A stretch of DNA of 64,000 nucleotides, taken from assembly GCA_964036045.1 (NCBI GenBank), contig OZ038392.1:30507087-30571086 (forward strand). The letters are read 5' to 3'. A program made the position numbers and the translations under genes. This stretch comes from Eutreptiella sp. 'Long Island Sound 2002' (taxonomy: Eukaryota > Euglenozoa > Euglenophyceae > Eutreptiales > Eutreptiaceae). The first letter of the stretch is position 1. Each line of letters opens with the position of its first letter. Positions 28,401 through 36,537 of this stretch are shown in pieces. The notes below the pieces were generated by a model. It made no database searches. It was not told where the DNA came from and saw only the letters and a program-made list of their open reading frames with translations.

Positions 28401-29275
28401 TGCAGCTCGGCTGCCTTGCTTGCCGTACAATGGGGAAAGCAGCGCTGGTGTGCATGCACCATGTCGTGGGCCGTGGGTGCTTGGGCAAGCTGCTGTACTC
28501 AGGACTGTCAGCGCCCCCCAATTGATGGGAGAGACTAAAGTTGTTTGTGGGGGCTACGTGGTTTGGTGCGCCTTATCAAGTATCCCTCTGGGCAGCGGCA
28601 GGAAGCTGGCGAGGTCCAAATTGTTTTGTCACGGCAAGCATGCAGCATGCACACAGCTTGTGCGGTGCATCTCGCTTGATTGTGGTGCGGCGGCTGTGTC
28701 CATTCTGTTTGAGGAATGTGGTCATGGAGAAGTGAGAGGATGCCGTCAAGGATGACATTGATGAAGGAGTTGAGCGACAACGAAGGTGTGGCACAAATTG
28801 CAAGATGAGCAGTCCTGTTCCCATTCCTGGCCCGATGATTTTGATTTTTGGGACACAAACCTGCCAATTGCCGTCCGGTTTCTAGTTTGCAAAGCATCAA
28901 CCGCATCCCCCCAAGGACCATTGAGAAGGAGATAAAGTCGGACCAGGTCAAGGGACGGGTGTGGGGACTGGCAGAGGGAGCATTGTGGCATTACATTTGT
29001 TGTAATAGAACTGATGCGCTCCAGAAACTTACCTATGCCTCTTCTTGCCCCCCCCCCCCCTGCCGGGCGCCCTGCCCTCCTGCCCAATCATTGCTCTGGT
29101 TTGCATACATTTTCCTTGTGTGCGTATGTGGTACCCTTGGAGAGGTAACCAAGGGTGTAGGGGCGGCATCAGCGGGGTGATTGGGGGTTACAATCAAAAT
29201 GCAGTTGTGAGATTTAGCTTCAAGCTTGATGTTAGATTTGAAACGCTTTCAAACGTTCACCCCATGGATGGCATA
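25486..29275. repeat. Duplicated two-unit block inside satellite 1
   Basis: Rare variants repeat with a spacing of about 2253 bp. CTGCTAAATGCCTCTGG is at 25486 and 27739. Both copies are then followed by a GTGTGCG-type unit with CAACGATGG, then GGACTGGCAGAGG (about 26719 and 28971), then a poly-C tract ending in TGCCGGGCGCC. Copy 1 covers roughly 25486-27022 and copy 2 roughly 27739-29275. This indicates duplication of a dimer rather than single units. Confidence 0.75.
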
Positions 29276-31887
29276 GGGAAAAGGGGACTTGCTCTGGCTG
29301 ATGTCTGTGTTGACTGCCATAGGCTGGTGGGGTTGGAGATACTCCTCAATATGTGTGGGTGTTCCTGCATGTCAGGCCAGGGTGAGGGGGTGTAAGCCCA
29401 GCCAAGATGGCCACCACATTCCAATGCTCTTGGCTTCACAGGTGGCAATAGTTTCGGAGGCCAGTGTCATTGGGGAGCATCCCAGTTCTGACAACAATGG
29501 AAATCCGGTGTGTACATTGCTTTGTTGTTTGCAGCTCGGCTGCCTTGCTTGCCGTACAATGGGGAAAGCAGCGCTGGTGTGCATGCACCATGTCGTGGGC
29601 CGTGGGTGCTTGGGCAAGCTGCTGTACTCAGGACTGTCAGCGCCCCCCAATTGATGGGAGAGACTAAAGTTGTTTGTGGGGGCTACGTGGTTTGGTGCGC
29701 CTTATCAAGTATCCCTCTGGGCAGCGGCAGGAAGCTGGCGAGGTCCAAATTGTTTTGTCACGGCAAGCATGCAGCATGCACACAGCTTGTGCGGTGCATC
29801 TCGCTTGATTGTGGTGCGGCGGCTGTGTCCATTCTGTTTGAGGAATGTGGTCATGGAGAAGTGAGAGGATGCCGTCAAGGATGACATTGATGAAGGAGTT
29901 GAGCGACAACGAAGGTGTGGCGCAAATTGCAAGATGAGCAGTCCTGTTCCCATTCCTGGCCCGATGATTTTGATTTTTGGGACACAAACCTGCCAATTGC
30001 CGTCCGGTTTCTGGTTTGCAAAGCATCAACCGCATCCCCCCAAGGACCATTGAGAAGGAGATAAAGTCGGACCAGGTCAAGGGACGGGTGTGGGGACTGG
30101 TAGAGGGAGCATTGTGGCATTACATTTGTTGTAATAGAACTGATGCGCTCCAGAAACTTACCTATGCCTCTTCTTGCCCCCCCCCCCCCCCCCGGCGCCC
30201 TGCCCTCCCGCCCAATCATTGCTCTGGTTTGCATACATTTTCCTTGTGTGCGTATGTGGTACCCTTGGAGAGGTAAACAAGGGTGTAGGGGCGGCATCAG
30301 CGGGGTGATTGGGGGTTACAATCAAAATGCAGTTGTGAGATTTTGCTTCAAGCTTGATGTTAGATTTGAAACGCTTTCAAACGTTCACCCCATGGATGGC
30401 ATAGGGAAAAGGGGACTTGCTCTGGCTGATGTCTGTGTTGACTGCCATAGGCTGGTGGGGTTGGAGATACTCCTCAATATGTGTGGGTGTTCCTGCATGT
30501 CAGGCCAGGGTGAGGGGGTGTAAGCCCAGCCAAGATGGCCACCACATTCCAATGCTCTTGGCTTCACATGTGGCAATAGTTTCGGAGGCCAGTGTCATTG
30601 GGGAGCATCCCAGTTCTGAAAACAATGGAAATCCGGTGTGTACATTGCTTTGTTGTTTGCAGCTCGGCTGCCTTGCTTGCCGTACAATGGGGAAAGCAGC
30701 GCTGGTGTGCATGCACCATGTCGTGGGCCGTGGGTGCTTGGGCAAGCTGCTGTACTCAGGACTGTCAGCGCCCCCCAATTGATGGGAGAGACTAAAGTTG
30801 TTTGTGGGGGCTACGTGGTTTGGTGCGCCTTATCAAGTATCCCTCTGGGCAGCGGCAGGAAGCTGGCGAGGTCCAAATTGTTTTGTCACGGCAAGCATGC
30901 AGCATGCACACAGCTTGTGCGGTGCATCTCGCTTGATTGTGGTGCGGCGGCTGTGTCCATTCTGTTTGAGGAATGTGGTCATGGAGAAGTGAGAGGATGC
31001 CGTCAAGGATGACATTGATGAAGGAGTTGAGCGACAACGAAGGTGTGGCGCAAATTGCAAGATGAGCAGTCCTGTTCCCATTCCTGGCCCGATGATTTTG
31101 ATTTTTGGGACACAAACCTGCCAATTGCCGTCCGGTTTCTGGTTTGCAAAGCATCAACCGCATCCCCCCAAGGACCATTGAGAAGGAGATAAAGTCGGAC
31201 CAGGTCAAGGGACGGGTGTGGGGACTGGCAGAGGGAGCATTGTGGCATTACATTTGTTGTAATAGAACTGATGCGCTCCAGAAACTTACCTATGCCTCTT
31301 CTTGCCCCCCCCCCCCCCTCCCGGGCGCCCTGCCCTCCCGCCCAATCATTGCTCTGGTTTGCATACATTTTCCTTGTGTGCGTATGTGGTACCCTTGGAG
31401 AGGTAACCAAGGGTGTAGGGGCGGCATCAGCGGGGTGATTGGGGGTGACAATCAAAATGCAGTTGTGAGATTTAGCTTCAAGCTTGATGTTAGATTTGAA
31501 ACGCTTTCAAACGTTCACCCCATGGATGGCATAGGGAAAAGGGGACTTGCTCTGGCTGATGGCTGTGTTGACTGCCATAGGTTGGTGGGGTTGGAGATAC
31601 TCCTCAATATGTGTGGGTGTTCCTGCATGTCAGGCCAGGGTGAGGGGGTGTAAGCCCAGCCAACATGGCCACCACATTCCAATGCTCTTGGCTTCACAGG
31701 TGGCAATAGTTTCGGAGGCCAGTGTCATTGGGGAGCATCCCAGTTCTGATAACAATGGAAATCCGGTGTGTACATTGCTTTGTTGTTTGCAGCTCGGCTG
31801 CCTTGCTTGCCGTACAATGGGGAAAGCAGCGCTGGTGTGCATGCACCATGTCGTGGGCCGTGGGTGCTTGGGCAAGCTGCTGTTTTT

Positions 31888-31902
31888 GCTAAAACCACAA
31901 GC
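31888..31902. repeat. Possible terminal repeat, left copy
   Basis: GCTAAAACCACAAGC lies four bases inside the left end and resembles GCAAAACCAAAGC at 36466-36478 near the right end, in the same orientation. The match is short and gapped. It may be a relic of split direct repeats or chance. Confidence 0.3.
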
Positions 31903-33853
31903 AAACACGCAAACACGAGGCAATACACGCACGTCTCCTGTGGCACATCTCGTCAGTGTGCCGCCTCCTCGTGGGAAAGGCCCAGAGATCCCCAACCCTG
32001 CGCGCCGCCACCTCGCGCGCCAAACCCAGATCTCCATTGAAGTTGTCACTCAACCTACTGATAGGATCAGCGGGATTATGTGAACCACGCACCCAGTGCA
32101 TATATACCGTGAAGCCTGGGCACGACGCCCACAGGTAGCGGAAACGCTTCAGAATGGACTGCTGGAATTTACGCCCCACCTTGGCTTTACACCGAAGGAA
32201 CTGCACTAGCGCCGCCGCATTATCCCCAAACAAATGGGCCTCCCGAACGCCTACATTGAGGATGAGCTTCAAGCCCCAGAGCAGCGCGGCAGCCTCCGCA
32301 CACTGCTGGTTGGGCGGCTGCTCCGCGGGCACAACCGATCGAGAACCCACATCCATCGAAAACAGGCCCAGCCGGTATTCACCCGCGTCCAGCGCCGCGT
32401 CGACGTAAACAACCAACGGCGATCGCTTCACCACCCTGGGGAGGGACACCACTGACCATTGCCTCCTGGCAAGCACGCACGCCACGCACATGGACTTAAG
32501 CAAACGCACTGGGGTAAACGGCAGCCGGGGGGGCGCCCAGAGCACATGAGCCCACACACCAGACAGGTGCGGACTGTGCCCAGAACCCGGGCGACATATC
32601 CACTGTGCCCGCCCCAAGAACTGCTGCAGCCGTTTTACCCTACAGGGTCCCACAGACAACCTCAACCAATGCGCAAACAGAGCTTCCCACGCGTTGCCAG
32701 CAGTCCGCACCTCCCCCCCCTGCAAATCAATATCCTTCCCCAGCCACACCAGCCGCTGCACAGGCTCTAACGTACTCTTTGGGCTGACTACAGCACCTGC
32801 ACGGCGCAACGCCTCCGCTGCCCTTGCCGTCTGCTCTCGCACACGCGCGCGGCCGCGCCCCACAACCAGGACATCATCCAAGTAAATTAAAACCAGCACC
32901 CCCAACAGCCCCGCGCCGGCCACCAGACCCTCTAACACTCGCTGGCACAGGAGGGGGCTGTACTTCCACCCAAAGGGCAAGCACCGGAAAGCCAACACCC
33001 CCCCCTCTCCATCCGAGACGCGAAAGGCCCCCCAGAACTCGCGCGGCAGCTGAAGTGACCAAAAGCAATTACTCAGGTCGATGTGGCACATGCACAGCTC
33101 TTCCCCCCCCCCCCCCGGCAGGGACAGAATATCCCACACCGGCCTCATGCAACGCGCTCGGGCATAAAAAGAGGGGAGGAAAAAGGAGGACCCTTGCTGT
33201 GCCACCTGCGCCAAAAGGGCCAACACCTCCACAGAGGGGAGGGAGAACTTCTCCGGCCGAGACCGCATCTCCTCATTAAGGGGCACCAGATTGACAATCA
33301 AACTGCACTTCTCCTCCGTCTTGGGTATCGCAAAAACACCCCCATTGGGCCCAGGTGACCCCGGCGGCAGGGGGAAAAGCAAACCCTGGTCCCGCAATGC
33401 CCTCATCATGACCACCGCCTCATCCGACGGGGGAATTATCCCAGAAAACTGCCTGCCTACCAATTCTGCGAAGCCGTCCGGCACACAACTATCCCAGACC
33501 TCGCGGGGGATATCCACACGCCCCACCGGCCCCAAACCCCGCGCCAATACCTCCTCCCTGATACGCTGCATAAGCAATTTGGGCGACGTCGAATCATGCA
33601 AGAGCGACTCCCAAACCTCAGGGCTAAATGAGGACAAAGCCACAGCCAAGACTCGCAGAAACTCCGGCTGTCTGAGATCACGGGCAGCTTCACTGCCCCA
33701 CTCCAGAAACTGCAACAGGCGACGCTCCAGTAAACCAGGCGGTGCGCGGGGCAGACAAGCCCGCAGGGAGCACAACCAGGCGTCCCACTCACCGGTCCGA
33801 AGGCGCTCCCGCACCCACTGACCCAGCTCCGACGCGACGGGAAATTGCCGTTC
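31889..33853 (-). CDS. Reverse transcriptase-RNase H of the DIRS-like element
   Basis: This region copies the element RNA into DNA and removes the RNA strand. RT motifs in order: IVNLVPLNEEM; CHIDLSNCFW with the first catalytic Asp at 33077-33079; FRCLPFGWKYSP; and the YLDD box at 32873-32884. RNase H follows with the four acidic residues of the family: Asp in VVYVDAALD (32399-32401), Glu in CAEAAALLWG (32294-32296), Asp in LFGDNAAAL (32222-32224) and Asp in HNPADPISR (32066-32068). The frame is open without stops as far upstream as 35281, but upstream of roughly 33853 it lies under the recombinase gene and does not read like protein. The first ATG in the convincing part is at 33569-33571. 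The stop is a TAG at 31889-31891, only five bases from the element end, so there is almost no 3' untranslated region and no room for a methyltransferase domain. Confidence 0.9.
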   Translation of the reverse strand, partial: ERQFPVASELGQWVRERLRTGEWDAWLCSLRACLPRAPPGLLERRLLQFLEWGSEAARDLRQPEFLRVLAVALSSFSPEVWESLLHDSTSPKLLMQRIREEVLARGLGPVGRVDIPREVWDSCVPDGFAELVGRQFSGIIPPSDEAVVMMRALRDQGLLFPLPPGSPGPNGGVFAIPKTEEKCSLIVNLVPLNEEMRSRPEKFSLPSVEVLALLAQVAQQGSSFFLPSFYARARCMRPVWDILSLPGGGGEELCMCHIDLSNCFWSLQLPREFWGAFRVSDGEGGVLAFRCLPFGWKYSPLLCQRVLEGLVAGAGLLGVLVLIYLDDVLVVGRGRARVREQTARAAEALRRAGAVVSPKSTLEPVQRLVWLGKDIDLQGGEVRTAGNAWEALFAHWLRLSVGPCRVKRLQQFLGRAQWICRPGSGHSPHLSGVWAHVLWAPPRLPFTPVRLLKSMCVACVLARRQWSVVSLPRVVKRSPLVVYVDAALDAGEYRLGLFSMDVGSRSVVPAEQPPNQQCAEAAALLWGLKLILNVGVREAHLFGDNAAALVQFLRCKAKVGRKFQQSILKRFRYLWASCPGFTVYMHWVRGSHNPADPISRLSDNFNGDLGLAREVAARRVGDLWAFPTRRRHTDEMCHRRRACIASCLRVCLWF

Positions 33854-35225
33854 GGGCAGCCGCACCCACAATCCTGGCCGGGCCCGCGGCCTTCCGCTTG
33901 CCCAAGACGGACGCGACCTCACCCGTCCTGCGGGCCGCGATGCGCAGCCGCCTGATGGAGGAGCCTGCTGCGGAGGCAGGTGGGGGGTCTGCATCCACAT
34001 CAATGACTTCCCCCCCCCCGTCTCCCCGCGGCCGGCGCCCGCGTCCTGAGGACCCCTCAACAGCCGTAAGGGCCGGAGGGGCCCCCGGGTCACGTGCGCC
34101 AGCCCGCTCCTCCCTCCCAGCAGCTCCCGCAGCGGCAGGACTCGCGGACTCCCCAGGGCACGATCCACCCCGACCTCCTGCCGACCCATCCCCGTCACCT
34201 CCCCATTGTGGGGGCTCATCGGCATCAGGGGCACAGAGCTCCAGGAGCTCCTTCGGGAAAACGTCCCGGAGGGACACGGCGCGCCAAACGAACTCTCCTG
34301 CATGGTTGTCAGGGGGCCAGGGGAGGACAGCCTCGGTCGTGACGACGAAGTCGTCGGGCGCGTCGGCGTAGTGGACTGCCACCGTCTCCGAAAGCCACCG
34401 CCCCCACCAAGCCAGCCACTTGATGGGCAGCCCCAACCATCGCAGGGCCGCGGAGCCCCCTCGCCTCCATGCGTGCCACCTGGCGTGGGGGTTGTCGCTG
34501 CCCCCCAACGCGGCAGCCATGACCGACTGCATGAAAGCTGGTCCCTGCGGACAGAATTGCGCTCCGACGACAGCAGACGTGGCCCCCGTGGCATCGAGCC
34601 AGCCCAGCCACTCTTGGGCATACTTCCCGAGTCGCCTGCGCACGATGCGCGGCGCCACCTTGACCGTGCGGAACGCCAATCCCCGACACCGGGATCCCCC
34701 CCGACGGAGGGGCGCGGCCTCACCCACCCGCAGAAGGCAGGTGAATGCCAGGACTGCCATCCCATAGACGGTCCACTGCGGTCGCTCCGTGCAAGCCAGC
34801 GCGAAGTTGCGGAGGTCGTCCAAACCTGCGTAGGGCCGTAGGGCCGGCTCCGTGGGCGCCCACTTGGCACAGCGCCAGACCCGGCGACTGACGAACGCGG
34901 GCAGCCATCCCATGTCCTCCAGCGCCCGGAACGCCGACACTGCGACCTTGAGGGAGCTTCCCGAGTACCCCAGTCCCCATAACTGGAAAATGTAGCGGCA
35001 CGCCGCTTGTTCAAGCTCGGATGTGGGCGTGTAGCCCACCCAGAGGGCCATCTTGCGGAAGTGGGTACAATACGTACCCATGGTGCTTTTTGCCCAGGAG
35101 GATGCCTGCAGGGCGTCCACGGAGGTGATCTCATCCTCCTTCCATATCCGTCTCCACGCTGCCCACACCAGGCGCCAGACCACGTCCTCGCCATCCCGGA
35201 AGTCCGACGGTCCGAGAACCACCAA
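33789..35225 (-). CDS. Tyrosine recombinase (YR) of the DIRS-like element
   Basis: Predicted site-specific recombinase that would integrate the element's circular DNA copy. Counting from the TTG at 35225, a SAM-like core-binding domain covers about residues 31-125 (KSTMGTYCTHFRKMALWVG). The catalytic domain follows with arginine 166 in CLLRVGEA (34728-34730), the HxxR box with H251 and R254 in RWHAWRRGG (34473-34475 and 34464-34466), and the nucleophile Y286 in GRWLSETVAVHYA (34368-34370). The order R, HxxR, Y and the GRW spacing are typical of DIRS recombinases. After about residue 300 the protein becomes Gly/Ala/Asp-rich and probably disordered, ending at a TGA. The frame opens after a TGA near 35273, and its first ATG is at about 35081, inside the core-binding domain. 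Translation therefore probably enters from upstream by frameshifting, splicing or a non-ATG start. No internal stops are present. Confidence 0.88.
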   Translation of the reverse strand: MVVLGPSDFRDGEDVVWRLVWAAWRRIWKEDEITSVDALQASSWAKSTMGTYCTHFRKMALWVGYTPTSELEQAACRYIFQLWGLGYSGSSLKVAVSAFRALEDMGWLPAFVSRRVWRCAKWAPTEPALRPYAGLDDLRNFALACTERPQWTVYGMAVLAFTCLLRVGEAAPLRRGGSRCRGLAFRTVKVAPRIVRRRLGKYAQEWLGWLDATGATSAVVGAQFCPQGPAFMQSVMAAALGGSDNPHARWHAWRRGGSAALRWLGLPIKWLAWWGRWLSETVAVHYADAPDDFVVTTEAVLPWPPDNHAGEFVWRAVSLRDVFPKELLELCAPDADEPPQWGGDGDGSAGGRGGSCPGESASPAAAGAAGREERAGARDPGAPPALTAVEGSSGRGRRPRGDGGGEVIDVDADPPPASAAGSSIRRLRIAARRTGEVASVLGKRKAAGPARIVGAAARTAISRRVGAGSVGAGAPSDR

Positions 35226-35350
35226 GGCCCCCCGGGGCTCGGGAGGGATGGGCCGGATGGGGCAGCTTCCCCATCAGTCAAAGCCGGGGCACTCGTGAAA
35301 CCAATGCCGTTTCACTCCCCTCCCAGCGTTCTTGCATGCCCGACACGCTG

Positions 35351-36322
35351 TCACCGGGGCATTGGTGACGTCCATCGGCTCGGCACCCGGCTTGGCGGTG
35401 TACAGGCGGCGGCCCCCTCAACGCGGAACTTACCCTTCATGGCTTGCAGCCGCCGCCCCACCACCTCCTCCTCCGCCGCTCCCGTACAACCAGCGGACAG
35501 CACAGGCACATCGGACGCATCCTCGGCCGCGTCCGACCCCTCACCGACCGGTCCGGGGTCCAAGCCCTTCTTGCCCCTGTATGCCGACAGGCTAGTCACC
35601 GTGAACGTCCAGACCGCCTGGACAAAACTCCGAAGGCGCGTAAGTTCGTGATCATCCATGGACTCCAGCTGCCACACCTCCGTGTCCGCGGAGTCCGCGT
35701 CCACCACCGGCGCCAGCTCGTCCAGGATGGCGTCCGTGAACTTTTCCTTGTCCTTGTACTTGGAGACGTATTCGTGTTGGGGCACCTCCCTGCGCCACAA
35801 CAAGGTGGACAGCGCGAGAAGGCTGGCGAAGACCCACTGGGGCTTAGAATCCAACTCCCTCACCTTCACGATTTCCGCTTTACACAGCGGCGGGACCTTC
35901 GCCATTTTCCTCTTGGACTCCGCCTCGGCCTTGGCACTGACCGCCTCCAACTGCTTGCGCAGGCCCTCCATCACAAGGGCCTGTCCCTGAACCAACTGCT
36001 TGAGCTCCAGAAGCTCTGGCGACACCGTCTGCGGCTGTTGGGGTGGTACCTCCACCTTGACAAAGCCCAGCGACGCCACATCCAGGTCGCACTGGGCCAT
36101 GACGCAATACGAGGCGATCATCTTCACCAGCCCCACCTCCCCCAACTCGATTCCGTACTTGGCGACGAAACTAGCCTCCCACTCTGACCTGCGTTCCAGC
36201 AGCACCGACAGCTTCATCTCCACCTGCGAGGCAGCCCTGGCTATCTCCAGCATGGGAACGCTATCAATGAACTGGGAACAAATTGTTCCCTTCGCGAAGA
36301 CGGCAAAATCGTCAACTGACAT
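35351..36322 (-). CDS. Gag-like ORF1 of the DIRS-like element
   Basis: This is the first ORF on the element's coding strand, 323 residues from the ATG at 36320-36322 to a TGA at 35351-35353. The frame is open for two codons upstream through a GTG, but the ATG is preferred. It contains a likely coiled-coil stretch around residues 102-143 (leucine, lysine and glutamate rich, starting SPELLELKQL). A hydrophobic segment follows at about 165-175 (FASLLALSTLLW), then an acidic region with DELAPVVDADSADTE, and a Ser/Pro/Gly/Ala-rich tail. I see no CCHC zinc knuckle and no enzymatic motif. The call as gag rests on position and on the lack of other function; in related elements this ORF makes the nucleocapsid-like protein. 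It shares a reading frame with the RT-RNase H ORF, but a stop separates them. Confidence 0.65.
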   Translation of the reverse strand: MSVDDFAVFAKGTICSQFIDSVPMLEIARAASQVEMKLSVLLERRSEWEASFVAKYGIELGEVGLVKMIASYCVMAQCDLDVASLGFVKVEVPPQQPQTVSPELLELKQLVQGQALVMEGLRKQLEAVSAKAEAESKRKMAKVPPLCKAEIVKVRELDSKPQWVFASLLALSTLLWRREVPQHEYVSKYKDKEKFTDAILDELAPVVDADSADTEVWQLESMDDHELTRLRSFVQAVWTFTVTSLSAYRGKKGLDPGPVGEGSDAAEDASDVPVLSAGCTGAAEEEVVGRRLQAMKGKFRVEGAAACTPPSRVPSRWTSPMPR

Positions 36323-36465
36323 ATTCACAGACCGGGTCGTTCCAAAGTGTCACGGAGCAGGCTCTACGTGTGACCACCTATGGTCTGCTGGCAACAAGCA
36401 AAAATGCTCTACAAGTACAGAGGCTCACTGCACACACGCATGCGCACACACACACCACCCGACGA

Positions 36466-36478
36466 GCAAAACCAAAGC
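36466..36478. repeat. Possible terminal repeat, right copy
   Basis: GCAAAACCAAAGC is the partner of the motif at the left end of the element. DIRS relatives carry either inverted or split direct terminal repeats, and this is the only direct similarity I found between the two ends. Confidence 0.3.
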
Positions 36479-36494
36479 TCAGGCACGGCTGAGC
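36477..36494. repeat. Inverted repeat GCTCAG-GCACGG-CTGAGC at the element end
   Basis: Six-base perfect arms around a 6-bp loop, five bases inside the right end of the retrotransposon. It could be a recombinase recognition or termination structure; this is inference from position only. Confidence 0.5.
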
Positions 36495-36537
36495 TAAGAA
36501 CTCAGGACTGTCAGCGCCCCCCAATTGGTGGGAGAGA

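Larger units (their letters stand above)
1..31883. repeat. Satellite 1 tandem array, left block (about 1.13-kb units)
   Basis: Direct tandem repeat. With the unit origin set at the GGGAAAAGGGGACTTGC motif, units start at 1, 1125, 2254, 3380, 4506, 5637, 6763, 7887, 9013, 10132, 11257, 12384, 13511, 14638, 15768, 16895, 18004, 19130, 20258, 21383, 22508, 23638, 24769, 25895, 27023, 28147, 29276, 30404 and 31534. The last is cut at 31883 by the retrotransposon. Most units are 1124-1131 bp. The exceptions are 1119 bp (unit 9013) and 1109 bp (unit 16895, which lacks about 16 bp near 17630). Units differ by scattered substitutions, small indels and poly-C length, and by eye are near-identical. Open frames occur on both strands but change length with the indels, so I see no gene. 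No transposon ends, rRNA or tRNA are visible inside a unit. Confidence 0.97.
31884..36499 (-). mobile_element. DIRS-like tyrosine-recombinase retrotransposon
   Basis: A 4616-bp insertion read on the minus strand. It encodes a gag-like ORF, a tyrosine recombinase and a reverse transcriptase with RNase H, a combination that defines the DIRS/Ngaro/PAT/VIPER order of retrotransposons. The satellite reads CTGCTGT up to 31883 and continues with ACTCAGG from 36500. Joining the halves gives a normal 1128-bp unit, so there is no target-site duplication and no loss, as expected of recombinase-mediated entry. No DDE integrase, protease or methyltransferase domain is recognised. Clear long terminal repeats are absent; only a degenerate 13-15 bp direct repeat is seen near the ends. 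The three coding regions are free of internal stops, suggesting a fairly recent arrival. Base composition is visibly more GC-rich than the satellite. Confidence 0.92.
36323..36499 (-). other. 5' leader of the DIRS-like element
   Basis: About 177 bp between the element boundary and the gag ATG, on the coding strand. It contains an alternating CA/GT-rich stretch (36428-36456 region) and no ORF. It should hold the promoter and replication signals, but none can be named from sequence. Confidence 0.6.

Noticed and set aside
14-31600. Open frames of 60-219 codons on both strands repeated in every satellite 1 unit
   Set aside because: Their lengths and ends change from unit to unit with poly-C length and small indels, many begin with TTG or GTG, frames overlap on both strands, and no domain is recognisable.
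1-31883. CRISPR array
   Set aside because: The repeat unit is over 1.1 kb and contiguous, without short repeats separated by unique spacers, and the retrotransposon shows a eukaryotic context.
31883-31895. TTTTGCTAAAA at the left element end as a terminal inverted repeat
   Set aside because: There is no matching complement at the right end, and the four-base A/T arms are trivial.
33856-35281. N-terminal 470 codons of the long RT frame as an extra protein domain
   Set aside because: Composition is Arg/Ser/Gly/Pro-rich as expected of a shifted frame of a GC-rich gene, and the recombinase with its catalytic residues lies in the other frame of the same strand.
32154-36497. Plus-strand open frames opposite the retrotransposon genes
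   Set aside because: They are antisense shadows of the gag, recombinase and RT genes in GC-rich DNA.
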